NCBI GenBank assembly: GCA_052078155.1
Contig: JBQJBP010000001.1
Span: 310,001-374,000, forward strand
Direction: 5' to 3'
From: CAXBMB01 sp052078155
GTDB taxonomy: Bacteria > Pseudomonadota > Alphaproteobacteria > Kiloniellales > DSM-21159
DNA: 64,000 bases
Shown here one piece after another: positions 25,685 to 33,558 of this stretch (positions are counted from its first letter, which is position 1; each line of letters opens with the position of its first letter). The notes under the pieces were generated by a model. The model did no database searches, was not told the origin of the DNA, and saw only the letters and a program-made list of their open reading frames with translations. Position numbers and translations under genes: made by a program.

Positions 25685-26700
25685 TGTGCCAGAACGCAGA
25701 GGATTTCGAACATCAGTGTTGCCCCCACCAGGGCAGTATTGCCCGTTGGATCAAAGGGCGGGGCCACCTCCACCACGTCGCCGCCAATCAGGTGGAGGCC
25801 TTCAAGAGAGCGCAGCATGATCTGCGCTTCAACGGTGGTGATGCCGCCCACCTCCGGCGTGCCTGTGCCGGGCGCGTAAACCGGATCCAGGCCGTCCACG
25901 TCAAATGAGACATAGGTGGGGCCATCCCCGACGATCTCGCGGGCTTCGGCAATGATTTCCCGCGGTCCCCGGTCATAGAACTCTTCCATGTAGACAACAC
26001 GCATGCCGCTGTCGTGGCTGAATTTCCAGATGTCCTTGTCGTTGATGCCGCCACGAATGCCGATCTGAATGGTGCGCTTGGGGTCCAGCAAGCCTTCTTC
26101 CACTGCCCGACGGAATGGGGCGCCATGGTGGAATTTTGACCCCATGTAGTCGTCTCCTGTGTCGCAATGGGCATCGAAGTGGATCATGCCCACAGGACGG
26201 TCCTTCGCGATGGCACGGAAGACAGGCAGAGTGACGGAATGGTCCCCGCCGGCTGACAGGGGCAGGATGCCAGCCGCGTGCACGGCATCATAGAAAGCCT
26301 GAATTTCATCCAGGGCGCCCTCCAGCTCAAAGGGCCGCTGAACCCAGGCATCGCCCAGGTCGGCAATGCGGCAGAGATCATAAGGATTGATCCCGCTGGC
26401 CTGATTGATGTTGCGCATCAGACTGGACTGGTTGCGAATTTCCCGCGGGCCATGCCGGGCACCGGTTCTGTTTGTCACGCCACCATCGAAGGGGATACCG
26501 ATCAGGCCAATGTCTACGCCCTCAAAGTTCTCCTGATAGGGGGCCCGCATGAAAGAGGGCAGACCCGTGTAGCGGGGACGGGCTTTGGGGTCGGAGAAAT
26601 TGGGATCTGAATAGCCATGGCTGGCAGAAGAACCGGTGCCTCCTGAGGACTGCTGGTCAGAAGCACTTTGTTTTGACGGCGTGAGGTCTTTGTCGGTCAT
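25660..26700 (-). CDS. speB: Agmatinase/ureohydrolase family enzyme
   Basis: A 346-residue ureohydrolase. Manganese ligands are visible in GGDHSVTLP, HFDAHCDTGDD and SFDVDGLDPVYAPGTGTPEVGG, so both metals of the binuclear centre can be bound. The first 35 residues are Ser/Gly-rich and disordered, an extension before the fold starts at PSFMRAPYQ. The family splits guanidino compounds into urea and an amine; agmatinase is the commonest activity, but guanidinobutyrase and guanidinopropionase share these motifs and no polyamine genes are nearby to decide. The speB symbol is therefore provisional. Its 3' end forms part of a terminator hairpin. A dispersed repeat lies about 150 bases upstream. Confidence 0.85.
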   Translation of the reverse strand: MTDKDLTPSKQSASDQQSSGGTGSSASHGYSDPNFSDPKARPRYTGLPSFMRAPYQENFEGVDIGLIGIPFDGGVTNRTGARHGPREIRNQSSLMRNINQASGINPYDLCRIADLGDAWVQRPFELEGALDEIQAFYDAVHAAGILPLSAGGDHSVTLPVFRAIAKDRPVGMIHFDAHCDTGDDYMGSKFHHGAPFRRAVEEGLLDPKRTIQIGIRGGINDKDIWKFSHDSGMRVVYMEEFYDRGPREIIAEAREIVGDGPTYVSFDVDGLDPVYAPGTGTPEVGGITTVEAQIMLRSLEGLHLIGGDVVEVAPPFDPTGNTALVGATLMFEILCVLAQSAAARRG

Positions 26701-26848
26701 GATCCCACTTTCGAGTCTGTGTGTCGGGGCGGCAGTTTCTGTGCCTTAAAGATGTCTGCTCAGCCTGTTCCATAAGACGCTGATCTTCAAGGATCTAATC
26801 TGATCCAGGCAGGGCAGACGCCCGCTGACCAGGGGCAAAAGAGCCGCC

Positions 26849-26986
26849 AGAGTCAAATCGGCTTAAGACGACTCACTCTGTGATAACACTTCAATCGTGA
26901 ATTTGCCTTTTTTCAACCTGTTAGTGGATGCTTCATGCTTTAGCCGCAGGCGCAAAGCGCTTCTGACTAGACCGAATCATGCTCTG
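26849..26986 (+). repeat. Dispersed intergenic repeat, full-length copy B
   Basis: AGAGTCAAATCGG, GACTCACTCTGTGATAACAC, TTCAATCGTGAATTTGCC, then GCGCAAAGCGCTTCTGAC and AATCATGCTCTGG. TCAC (26873-26876) and GTGA (26880-26883) form the mini-hairpin around loop TCT. It occupies the divergent gap 26701-27157 between the agmatinase-family gene and the M23 peptidase gene; no other structure is seen there. Confidence 0.82.
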
Positions 26987-27157
26987 GTGATTGGCTGCTA
27001 TGGTTTGACAGATCGGGCAAAACCCGTAAGCACCCACAAGAATTTTTTGTCACAGATAAGACTCTTTAAACGCATCTTGCTATAGTCTGCGGCGCGTGAG
27101 GGCAATGGGGGCTTCAAACGTGATTTCTTGGTCGGTGAGAGTGGAGTTCTGAAAAGA

Positions 27158-29062
27158 ATGATTGCCGCTTTTAAAGCTGGGTGGAGCAAATTCTTTGCTC
27201 CTAAGGAGTTGCTGTTGCGTGGTAATGACCGCGTGGTGGCACTGCGCCTGTCTTCCCGCCTGCAGAAATCCACTGCTTTGACGCTGCTTCTGGTGACGGC
27301 CTGGGGCGGCTTTAGCTCTGTCAGCTTTTTCCTGCAACGCGATGATCTGGCCCTCCGGCAGACGGAGATCCAGCAGGCGCAGAAGGACTTTTATGAGTTG
27401 ATGGCCGAAGTGGATGGCTATCAGTCCGAATTCTCCCGCATTGCGAAGGATCTTGACGCCACGCAGGTCTTGCTTCTGGGACTGGCTGCCGGTCAGGATC
27501 AGCCCAATGAAGCCAGCCCTCTGAGCCACCGGCTGGAAGAAAATGCGGAGGCCCGCGCCCGTGCTGTTGTGGCACGTGATGACATGCGCCACCGGCTTGA
27601 GCGCTTTGGCGGGACGCTGGAGCAGATCGCCAAACGCAATTCCACTTTGCATGACCAGGTGGTGGCTCTGCGGACCAATCTGGAACGCAGCGAAAACGAA
27701 AATCTTGAAGTGGGCCAGGCCCGGGCGCTGTTGGGCGAACGTCTGTCTTCCGCCCAGAACCGCATCACCAAGAGCAACGCTGAAAAAGTTGCTTTAGAGG
27801 ACGAAGTCAACCGCCTGAAAGAGGCGCTGAGCCGGTCAGAACAGCAGGTGGCGGAGCTGAGCAGCAGCAAGTCAGACCTGGAGCAGGAACGGCTGGCGCT
27901 GCAAACAGCCCGATCGGAAGACAGTGAGCGGGAACACCAGCTGCGGACCCAACTGGCTCAGCAGCAGGCCGCTTTGACCAGCACGCTGTCACAGCGGGAC
28001 CAGCTGGATCAGGAAGGCAAAAGCCTTACCGCTGAAATCAGTAACCTGAACGAGCAGATTGCCCAGGCGGACCGGGTCGAGACCTCATTGCTGTCAGCCT
28101 TGGACAACGTGCGGGAGCGGGAGCGGTTTCAGAACCTGAGTAATGCCCAGCTGGAAATTGAACGCCGTGACCTGCGTCAGGAAATCGCCCGGCTGGAACG
28201 CAACCGGGATGCCCTGCTTGAGCATCAGTCCAGCCTGCAGGATCAGCTGGCTCTGAACCAGCAGACCCTGAAAGACAGCCGGACAGAAGTGGTGGCTTTG
28301 CGGGACCAGAGGGACCTTCTGCAGCTGCGTCTGTCAGGGGTGCATGAGCGGCTGAAGTCTCAGCGCGACGCCCAGCTGTCTGTTCTGGCCAATCTGCGGG
28401 TTCGCACCCAGGAAAGCACGGCGACCCTTGTGAGCTCTGTTGCCAAAACCGGGCTGAAAGCTGAACAGTATCTGGCTGAACAGCTGGAAAATGAAGGTGC
28501 GCAGGGCGGTCCTTTTGTTCCTTTGCTGTCCCTGGAGGATACCCAGGAAGAAAGCAACTGGCGCTCGTCAGTGGAACTGCTGGAAGAGGATGTGACCCGC
28601 TGGGAACAGATGATGAAGCTGGTCCGGACGTTGCCGCTGACCAACCCCGTGTTGGGAGAGAACTGGATTTCCAGCGGCTATGGCTATCGTCGCGATCCCA
28701 TCAACGGGCGCAAAGCCCTGCATGCCGGCGTTGATATTGCTGCCAAGGCCAATGCCAAAGTGGCGGTTCCGTCCGCAGGGAAAGTGATTTTCGTCGGCTG
28801 GAAAACCGGCTATGGCCGGGTGATCTATGTGGAGCATGGCTACGGAGTGGTGACACGCTATGCTCATCTGAATAAGATCCTGGTCAAGAATGGCCAGCAA
28901 GTGGCAGCCGATGACGTGATCGGTCTGGTGGGCTCTTCCGGGCGCAGCACCGGTCCGCATGTGCACTACGAAATTCGCTTTAAGAACAAGGCACGAAACC
29001 CCAAAAAGTTTCTAAGGGCAGGTCGAAATGTTCAGGAAGTCAAAAAAGAAGGCCGCATCTAA
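27158..29062 (+). CDS. Membrane-anchored coiled-coil M23 metallopeptidase
   Basis: A 634-residue cell-wall endopeptidase. One transmembrane helix near residues 40-60 (STALTLLLVTAWGGFSSVSF) is followed by a very long periplasmic coiled coil (about 70-440, Glu/Gln/Leu/Arg-rich) and a C-terminal LytM domain. That domain has SGYGYRRDPINGRKALHAGVD with His and Asp zinc ligands, and GRSTGPHVHYEIRF with the H-x-H pair, so it should be catalytically active on peptidoglycan cross-links. The ATG at 27158 has a GGAG upstream; a TTG ten codons earlier is less likely. The frame overlaps the bactofilin gene by 35 bases. Bactofilin-M23 pairs control local wall growth and cell shape in several alphaproteobacteria and in Helicobacter. 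Confidence 0.88.
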   Translation: MIAAFKAGWSKFFAPKELLLRGNDRVVALRLSSRLQKSTALTLLLVTAWGGFSSVSFFLQRDDLALRQTEIQQAQKDFYELMAEVDGYQSEFSRIAKDLDATQVLLLGLAAGQDQPNEASPLSHRLEENAEARARAVVARDDMRHRLERFGGTLEQIAKRNSTLHDQVVALRTNLERSENENLEVGQARALLGERLSSAQNRITKSNAEKVALEDEVNRLKEALSRSEQQVAELSSSKSDLEQERLALQTARSEDSEREHQLRTQLAQQQAALTSTLSQRDQLDQEGKSLTAEISNLNEQIAQADRVETSLLSALDNVRERERFQNLSNAQLEIERRDLRQEIARLERNRDALLEHQSSLQDQLALNQQTLKDSRTEVVALRDQRDLLQLRLSGVHERLKSQRDAQLSVLANLRVRTQESTATLVSSVAKTGLKAEQYLAEQLENEGAQGGPFVPLLSLEDTQEESNWRSSVELLEEDVTRWEQMMKLVRTLPLTNPVLGENWISSGYGYRRDPINGRKALHAGVDIAAKANAKVAVPSAGKVIFVGWKTGYGRVIYVEHGYGVVTRYAHLNKILVKNGQQVAADDVIGLVGSSGRSTGPHVHYEIRFKNKARNPKKFLRAGRNVQEVKKEGRI

Positions 29063-29627
29063 AAGCGCGCCTGAAACAGGGACAAACCCGTCACACCCTC
29101 AACCCGCAGGTGTTCCTTCGATCATTTCAGTGGATCTGATCCTGCGCGGTGATCTGGAATCCATCGGTGATATTCAGATCGATGGCCAGGTCTACGGTGA
29201 TGTAAAAAGCCGATCCCTGACCGTCGGGGAAAATGCCAAGGTTACCGGCGGGATCATGGCTGATTCTGTGCGCATTTGCGGTCGTGTCGAAGGCCATGTG
29301 GAAGCCAAGTCCGTTGTTCTGACTGTCTCTTCCAAAGTCATCGGCGATGTTGTCCACGAGACACTGGAGATTGAAGCCGGAGCCTTTATCCACGGCCACT
29401 GTCGTCGCAAGGACATGGAAAGCGAGCAGCGCCTGTCTGATGCAGCTGCCGAGATCATTGCAGACAGCAAATCCGGTAAGAGCGCCAGCGGAAAAAGTGC
29501 TGGCACTGCGGTGAACGGGAAAGACGGCGCCAAGGAAAAAGACAGCGATAGCTCCTCTGCAACCAGCGACAGCGGCGGCGCCAATGTGGAAAAGCTGGCT
29601 GAAAAGAAGACGGCGGTCGGCGACTGA
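29028..29627 (+). CDS. Bactofilin
   Basis: A 199-residue bactofilin. The central beta-helix core (about residues 32-130) reads SVDLILRGDLESIGDIQIDG, then QVYGDVKSRSLTVGENAKVTG and VRICGRVEGHVEAKSVVLTV, with the regular hydrophobic-Gly periodicity of the DUF583 fold. The N-terminus is short and basic (FRKSKKKAASK) with a Pro-rich linker, and the C-terminal 70 residues are Ser/Lys/Asp-rich and disordered. Bactofilins polymerise without nucleotide into membrane-associated filaments. The start lies inside the 3' end of the M23 gene, so the two are translated together and probably act in one complex. A very strong terminator follows. Confidence 0.92.
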   Translation: MFRKSKKKAASKSAPETGTNPSHPQPAGVPSIISVDLILRGDLESIGDIQIDGQVYGDVKSRSLTVGENAKVTGGIMADSVRICGRVEGHVEAKSVVLTVSSKVIGDVVHETLEIEAGAFIHGHCRRKDMESEQRLSDAAAEIIADSKSGKSASGKSAGTAVNGKDGAKEKDSDSSSATSDSGGANVEKLAEKKTAVGD

Positions 29628-29663
29628 ACAACCCGAGAGCATCCTCTCGCAGGCTTACCAATC

Positions 29664-29701
29664 AAAAACCCCGGCATCAGCGTGGCTGAGCCGGGGTTTT
29701 T
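29664..29701 (+). terminator. Strong terminator after the bactofilin gene
   Basis: AAAAACCCCGGC pairs with GCCGGGGTTTTT, with a further TCAGC/GCTGA inner stem. The A and T runs make it usable from both sides. Confidence 0.93.
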
Positions 29702-29773
29702 CTGTGCCTGAGCATTCGACTGCGATTTGCGATGTTTCCACACCCCACCTCCAGCTGTCTTGTCTCAAAGCCC

Positions 29774-29820
29774 CTAGAGCATGATCGGTTTAGTTAGAAG
29801 TGCTTTGCGCTTTAAGCCTT
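29774..29820 (-). repeat. Dispersed repeat, module 2 copy
   Basis: CTAGAGCATGATCGGTTTAG, then TTAGAAGTGCTTTGCGCTT. Read on the minus strand it is the GCGCAAAGC...CATGCTCTAG half of the family. It ends 11 bases from the 3' end of the threonine dehydratase-like gene. Confidence 0.65.
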
Positions 29821-29830
29821 TACTCTCGGT

Positions 29831-30838
29831 TCAGGCGGATTTTTCCAGCACGGAGGCAAAGAGCGCAGGGTCCACATTGCCGCCGGACAGGGTGAGGGCG
29901 ATGGTGCGCCCTTCAGTTGGCAGCTTGCCGCTCAGCAGGGCCGCCAGGCAGACCGCGCCGCCCGGCTCCACCACCAGCTTCAGTGTCTTGAAGGCATAGA
30001 CCATGGCAGCGGCCACTTCTTCGTCAGACACTCCGTAGGCACCGCTGACCAGTTTCTGCTGCAGGGCGAAGGTGATCACCCCGGGGAAGGGAGAGAGCAG
30101 GGCATCGCAGAAGGAGCGGGCTTCCGGATCGATGAAAAGACGCTCTCCGGCCTCCAGCGACCGGGCGGTTTCATCGAAGTCTTTCGGCTCTACGATGGAC
30201 ACCTTGGTGTTTGGAGACAGTTCTGACAAAGCCAGGGCCGTGCCGGAGGACAGCCCGCCGCCACCACAGTTGATCAAGACCTCGTCCAGCTCTGCACCGG
30301 CTTCTGCTGCCTGCTGGGCCAGTTCCAGGCCGCAGGTGCCCTGACCGGCGATGATGTAGGGGTCATCAAAGGGCGGCACCAGAACGGCCTGGGTTTTTGC
30401 CAGGATCTCTTCTGCGACTTCTTCCCGCTTTTCGTTGTAGCGGTCGTAGAACACCACCTCAGCCCCGTAGCTGCGGGTGTTTTCGACCTTAATGACAGGC
30501 GTGTCGGCAGGCATGATGATGGTTGCCTTGATGCCGCAGAGTTCTGCGGCGGCGGCCACACCCTGGGCATGATTGCCCGAGGAGTAAGCCAGGATACCGC
30601 GGGACTTTTCCTCTTCCGTGAACTGGCTGATGCGGTTGTAGGCGCCGCGGAATTTGAACGACCCGGTGCGCTGCAGGGTTTCCGGCTTCAGCAGAATGCG
30701 CCCACCCAGGTGTTTGTTGAGTGCAGCCGATTCCAGCAGGGGCGTGCGTACAGCCTGCCCTTCGATGTTCTTTGCAGCGGCTTTGATGTCCTCAAAAGAG
30801 GGGAGTGTAAGGGCTTGCTCGGTCGCAGGGCTGGTCAT
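29831..30838 (-). CDS. Threonine/serine dehydratase-family PLP enzyme (no ACT domain)
   Basis: A 335-residue fold-type II PLP enzyme. The Schiff-base Lys62 lies in QRTGSFKFRGAYNRI; SSGNHAQGVA binds the substrate carboxylate; CGGGGLSSG is the phosphate-binding glycine loop; and LTLSGGNVD near the C-terminus contacts the pyridine nitrogen. There is no regulatory ACT or threonine-deaminase C-terminal domain, so it resembles catabolic threonine dehydratase or serine racemase. It turns threonine into 2-oxobutyrate or acts on serine. A second family member, with an ACT domain, lies at the right edge of the window. It is divergent from the cyclase-hydrolase gene with a 431-base gap. Confidence 0.85.
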   Translation of the reverse strand: MTSPATEQALTLPSFEDIKAAAKNIEGQAVRTPLLESAALNKHLGGRILLKPETLQRTGSFKFRGAYNRISQFTEEEKSRGILAYSSGNHAQGVAAAAELCGIKATIIMPADTPVIKVENTRSYGAEVVFYDRYNEKREEVAEEILAKTQAVLVPPFDDPYIIAGQGTCGLELAQQAAEAGAELDEVLINCGGGGLSSGTALALSELSPNTKVSIVEPKDFDETARSLEAGERLFIDPEARSFCDALLSPFPGVITFALQQKLVSGAYGVSDEEVAAAMVYAFKTLKLVVEPGGAVCLAALLSGKLPTEGRTIALTLSGGNVDPALFASVLEKSA

Positions 30839-31269
30839 GTTCAGGGTCCGTTTGTCCAGAAAGGTGGCCCTTTGCTAGCTCATGGCGCTTTGCCGGGTCC
30901 AGCAAAGAAGTGTCACAGGGACAATGACGTGAGGGCAGGGATTGTCGGCTGCCGGAGTCCAACGGTTTAATCAGAGTGTTTTTCTCCGTATGGGCTTTGC
31001 TATATCTGCACCTTCCCTGAGGCGAGTAAATAGGTCACTCTTCACACCACAGGGCTGTTAGGAATAGGATCAGCAGCTTAAAAAAAGGCGGTGAACGCTC
31101 GCGCGCTCAAATCCAACAGAGGCACTTCGTTTGAAGGGGGGCTATCTGGGCTGTGCCTTGAGGCATGACCCTCTTCTCCTTGTTTCAAAGGATGACGGAC
31201 GGATTGGTCTAAAGCGCATTTTGTTTTTGCCTATAGCTATGATGCTCAGCTGTCGTTGGGAGGGGATGG
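30839..31269. other. Divergent gap, dehydratase and cyclase genes
   Basis: 431 bases with no convincing gene. It must carry two promoters. TATAGCTATGAT near 31230 is a plausible -10 region for the cyclase gene, but I see no matching -35 at good spacing. No repeat copy. Confidence 0.4.
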
Positions 31270-32676
31270 ATGAAATCACGGTATCTGGCAGCCATCCTGT
31301 CCATTGATGTGGTGGGATACAGCCGCATGATGCAGTCAGACCCCGACAAGTTGTTGGCAGCGGTTAACGCCATCTTCCGTGGGGTGGTGCGTCCGCAGGT
31401 GACAAAAGCTCAGGGACGGGTGTTTAAACTCATGGGTGATGGCGCCCTGATAGAGTTCCCGTCTGCGCAACTGGCGCTTGATTGTGCAGTTGCCATTCAA
31501 AAGGATCTGAGGGAGGGGGATCCGGTCTACGAATTCCATGAACCGGTTCTGCTGCGTTTGGGACTGCATGCGGGTGATTTAGTTCGGGAAAATGACGACC
31601 TGTTTGGCGAACCGATCAACATTGCCGCCCGCCTGCAGAGCCGGGCTGAACCCGGTGGAATCTTGTTGTCGCAGATGCTGGCCCAGTTGGCAGGCGGTGG
31701 AAGTGGCATTCGGCTGCGCCGCGAAGGGGTTCAGACTTTCAAAAACATCGATCAGCCTCTTGAGACACTCTCAGTCGATATGACTGATGAACAGCTGGAC
31801 GATGAACGGCAAAAGCTGGCGTTGTCTCAGACCATCAGGTTTTTCCAAACACGGGACAAAGCGCACCTTGCCTGGACGTCGGTTGGCTCTGGACCGCCTG
31901 TGGTTAAGGCGCCGAACTGGATCGGGCATCTGGAACATGACTGGCACAATCCCGGCTCCCGCAATCTCTTTACGTCGCTGGCAGGTCGCCACCAGCTGAT
32001 CCGGTTTGATGGTCGGGGCAACGGACTATCAGACTGGGATGTGGCGGAATTTTCCTTTGATCTCTTTGTCGATGATCTGGCCCGGGTTTTTGATGCGGCA
32101 AAGATCGACCGGGCGCCTATTGTCGGCCTGTCACAAGGCTGTCCCATTGCTGTTGGTTTTGCCGCCCGGTATCCGGAGCGGGTTTCTGGTTTGGTGCTGA
32201 TGGGGGGCTTTGCTGTTGGACGGGCCAAACGCAAATCGAAAAAAGAGAGGGAGCAGGCCAAAGCCCTTCAGGCCATGATGGAAGCAGGCTGGGACGACGA
32301 CTATCCCTCCCTTAGAGATCACATGGCGCGTCTGATCGTTCCCGGCGCTGCCCATGAGGATCTGCTGCGATATGCCGAGGTTATGCGGGAGATCATTTCA
32401 CCGGCAAACATTGCCAGGTATCGTGCCGCACTGGAGGAATTTGACGTGCGTGACCTGCTGCCGGACATTCAGGTGCCCGCACTGGTCATGCATGCCAAAG
32501 GAGATCGCATGCAACCCATAGAGCAAAGCCGTGTGCTGGCGTCAGGGTTGCCGGATGCCCGGTTCATTGCCTTCGACAGCGACAATCACATCTTCGTCGA
32601 AAATGATCCCTGTTGGCCGCTGGTTGAGCGGGAGATGCTGGAGTTTCTGGCTCAGCTGGCAGGCGAACCGTCCTGA
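31270..32676 (+). CDS. Class III adenylate cyclase fused to an alpha/beta hydrolase
   Basis: A 468-residue fusion. Residues 1-170 are a class III cyclase catalytic domain with metal-binding Asp13 (ILSIDVVGYSRMM) and Asp57 (KLMGDGALIEF), purine-selecting Lys53 and Asp110 that favour ATP, and the transition-state pair Asn117 and Arg121 (NIAARL). Residues 190-468 are an alpha/beta hydrolase with nucleophile Ser288 (GLSQGCP), Asp412 (KGDRMQP) and His440 (DNHIFVEND). Both active sites look complete. No membrane segment or signal peptide. The start ATG follows GGGAGGGG. The combination suggests that hydrolase substrate binding controls cAMP synthesis or the reverse. Mycobacterial Rv1900c has the same two domains in the opposite order. 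Confidence 0.88.
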   Translation: MKSRYLAAILSIDVVGYSRMMQSDPDKLLAAVNAIFRGVVRPQVTKAQGRVFKLMGDGALIEFPSAQLALDCAVAIQKDLREGDPVYEFHEPVLLRLGLHAGDLVRENDDLFGEPINIAARLQSRAEPGGILLSQMLAQLAGGGSGIRLRREGVQTFKNIDQPLETLSVDMTDEQLDDERQKLALSQTIRFFQTRDKAHLAWTSVGSGPPVVKAPNWIGHLEHDWHNPGSRNLFTSLAGRHQLIRFDGRGNGLSDWDVAEFSFDLFVDDLARVFDAAKIDRAPIVGLSQGCPIAVGFAARYPERVSGLVLMGGFAVGRAKRKSKKEREQAKALQAMMEAGWDDDYPSLRDHMARLIVPGAAHEDLLRYAEVMREIISPANIARYRAALEEFDVRDLLPDIQVPALVMHAKGDRMQPIEQSRVLASGLPDARFIAFDSDNHIFVENDPCWPLVEREMLEFLAQLAGEPS

Positions 32677-32698
32677 ACGCCCTCTCTGTTTGGCTAAC

Positions 32699-33385
32699 TC
32701 AAAGTCCGACCAGCGCAGGCAGCTCATCCAGACCGGAAATGACACAGGCGGGTTGGGCCCCCAGGTTTTCCATTTCCATGCCGAAGCGGTTCATCCAGGC
32801 CACATTGAAACCAAAATAGGTGGCTCCGACCGCATCCCAGCAGTTGGTGGAGACGAAAGCTACTTCCTCTGCCCGGACACCAAGGCGGTCCAGTGTCATC
32901 TGATACACCCGGTTGTCAGGTTTGTAGACACCCACCGATTCCACAGACTGCACATCGTCCAGCAAGTCGCTCAGTCCTGCAGACTCAACAGCTGACTGCA
33001 GCATGCGGGGTTCCCCGTTGGAGAGAATGGCGGTCTTCATGCCGCCTGCTTTCAGCTTTTTAAGGGTCGGCGCGACATCGGCATAGGCGGTCAGCGAGAG
33101 GTAGAGGTCCATCAGGCGCGCGCGCAGGTCCGGATCATCCACGTTGTGAGACGCCAGTGCAAAGTCCAGGGAATCGCCGGTTACCTGCCAGAAATCAACG
33201 TGCTGGCCCATCAGGCTGCGCAGCCAGGTGTATTCCAGCTGCTTCTGGCGCCAAAGCGCGGAGATGGCCTGGGCGTTTTCACCCAGCGAATCACTGGCAC
33301 GGCCAGCAGCAGAATGAACGTCAAAGAGTGTGCCGTACGCATCAAAGACACAGGCTTTGACGGAAGAAAAAGCTGAATTTGTCAT
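32699..33385 (-). CDS. Haloacid dehalogenase type II (HAD superfamily)
   Basis: A 228-residue HAD enzyme. Nucleophile Asp15 lies in ACVFDAYGTLFDVHS, motif II Ser in TAILSNGEPRML, motif III Lys in SVGVYKPDNRVY, and motif IV in VSTNCWDAVGATYFGF. The S/T-N-x-W-D-x-x-G-A pattern and the helical cap (WRQKQLEYTWLRSLMG, which carries the Arg and Leu of the halide cradle) are those of L-2-haloacid dehalogenases, which release halide from 2-haloalkanoates by an ester intermediate. Convergent with the cyclase-hydrolase gene, 22 bases between stops. The real substrate is not certain, since some relatives act on phosphate esters. Confidence 0.85.
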   Translation of the reverse strand: MTNSAFSSVKACVFDAYGTLFDVHSAAGRASDSLGENAQAISALWRQKQLEYTWLRSLMGQHVDFWQVTGDSLDFALASHNVDDPDLRARLMDLYLSLTAYADVAPTLKKLKAGGMKTAILSNGEPRMLQSAVESAGLSDLLDDVQSVESVGVYKPDNRVYQMTLDRLGVRAEEVAFVSTNCWDAVGATYFGFNVAWMNRFGMEMENLGAQPACVISGLDELPALVGL

Positions 33386-33558
33386 CCGTCACACTAGCCG
33401 CAGTGTTTCAGCAAGCGCAATTCACAGAAGGTTGAATTTAGGGCGCTGGCAGGAAAAAGACCTGATCAGATTTTCTCCTGATCCCGGTTTAAAGCTAACG
33501 GAAGCAATGCGGGGTCTTCGGCTGCCATTGCAAGACAGGCAGCCAGAAGGTCCCGCGC

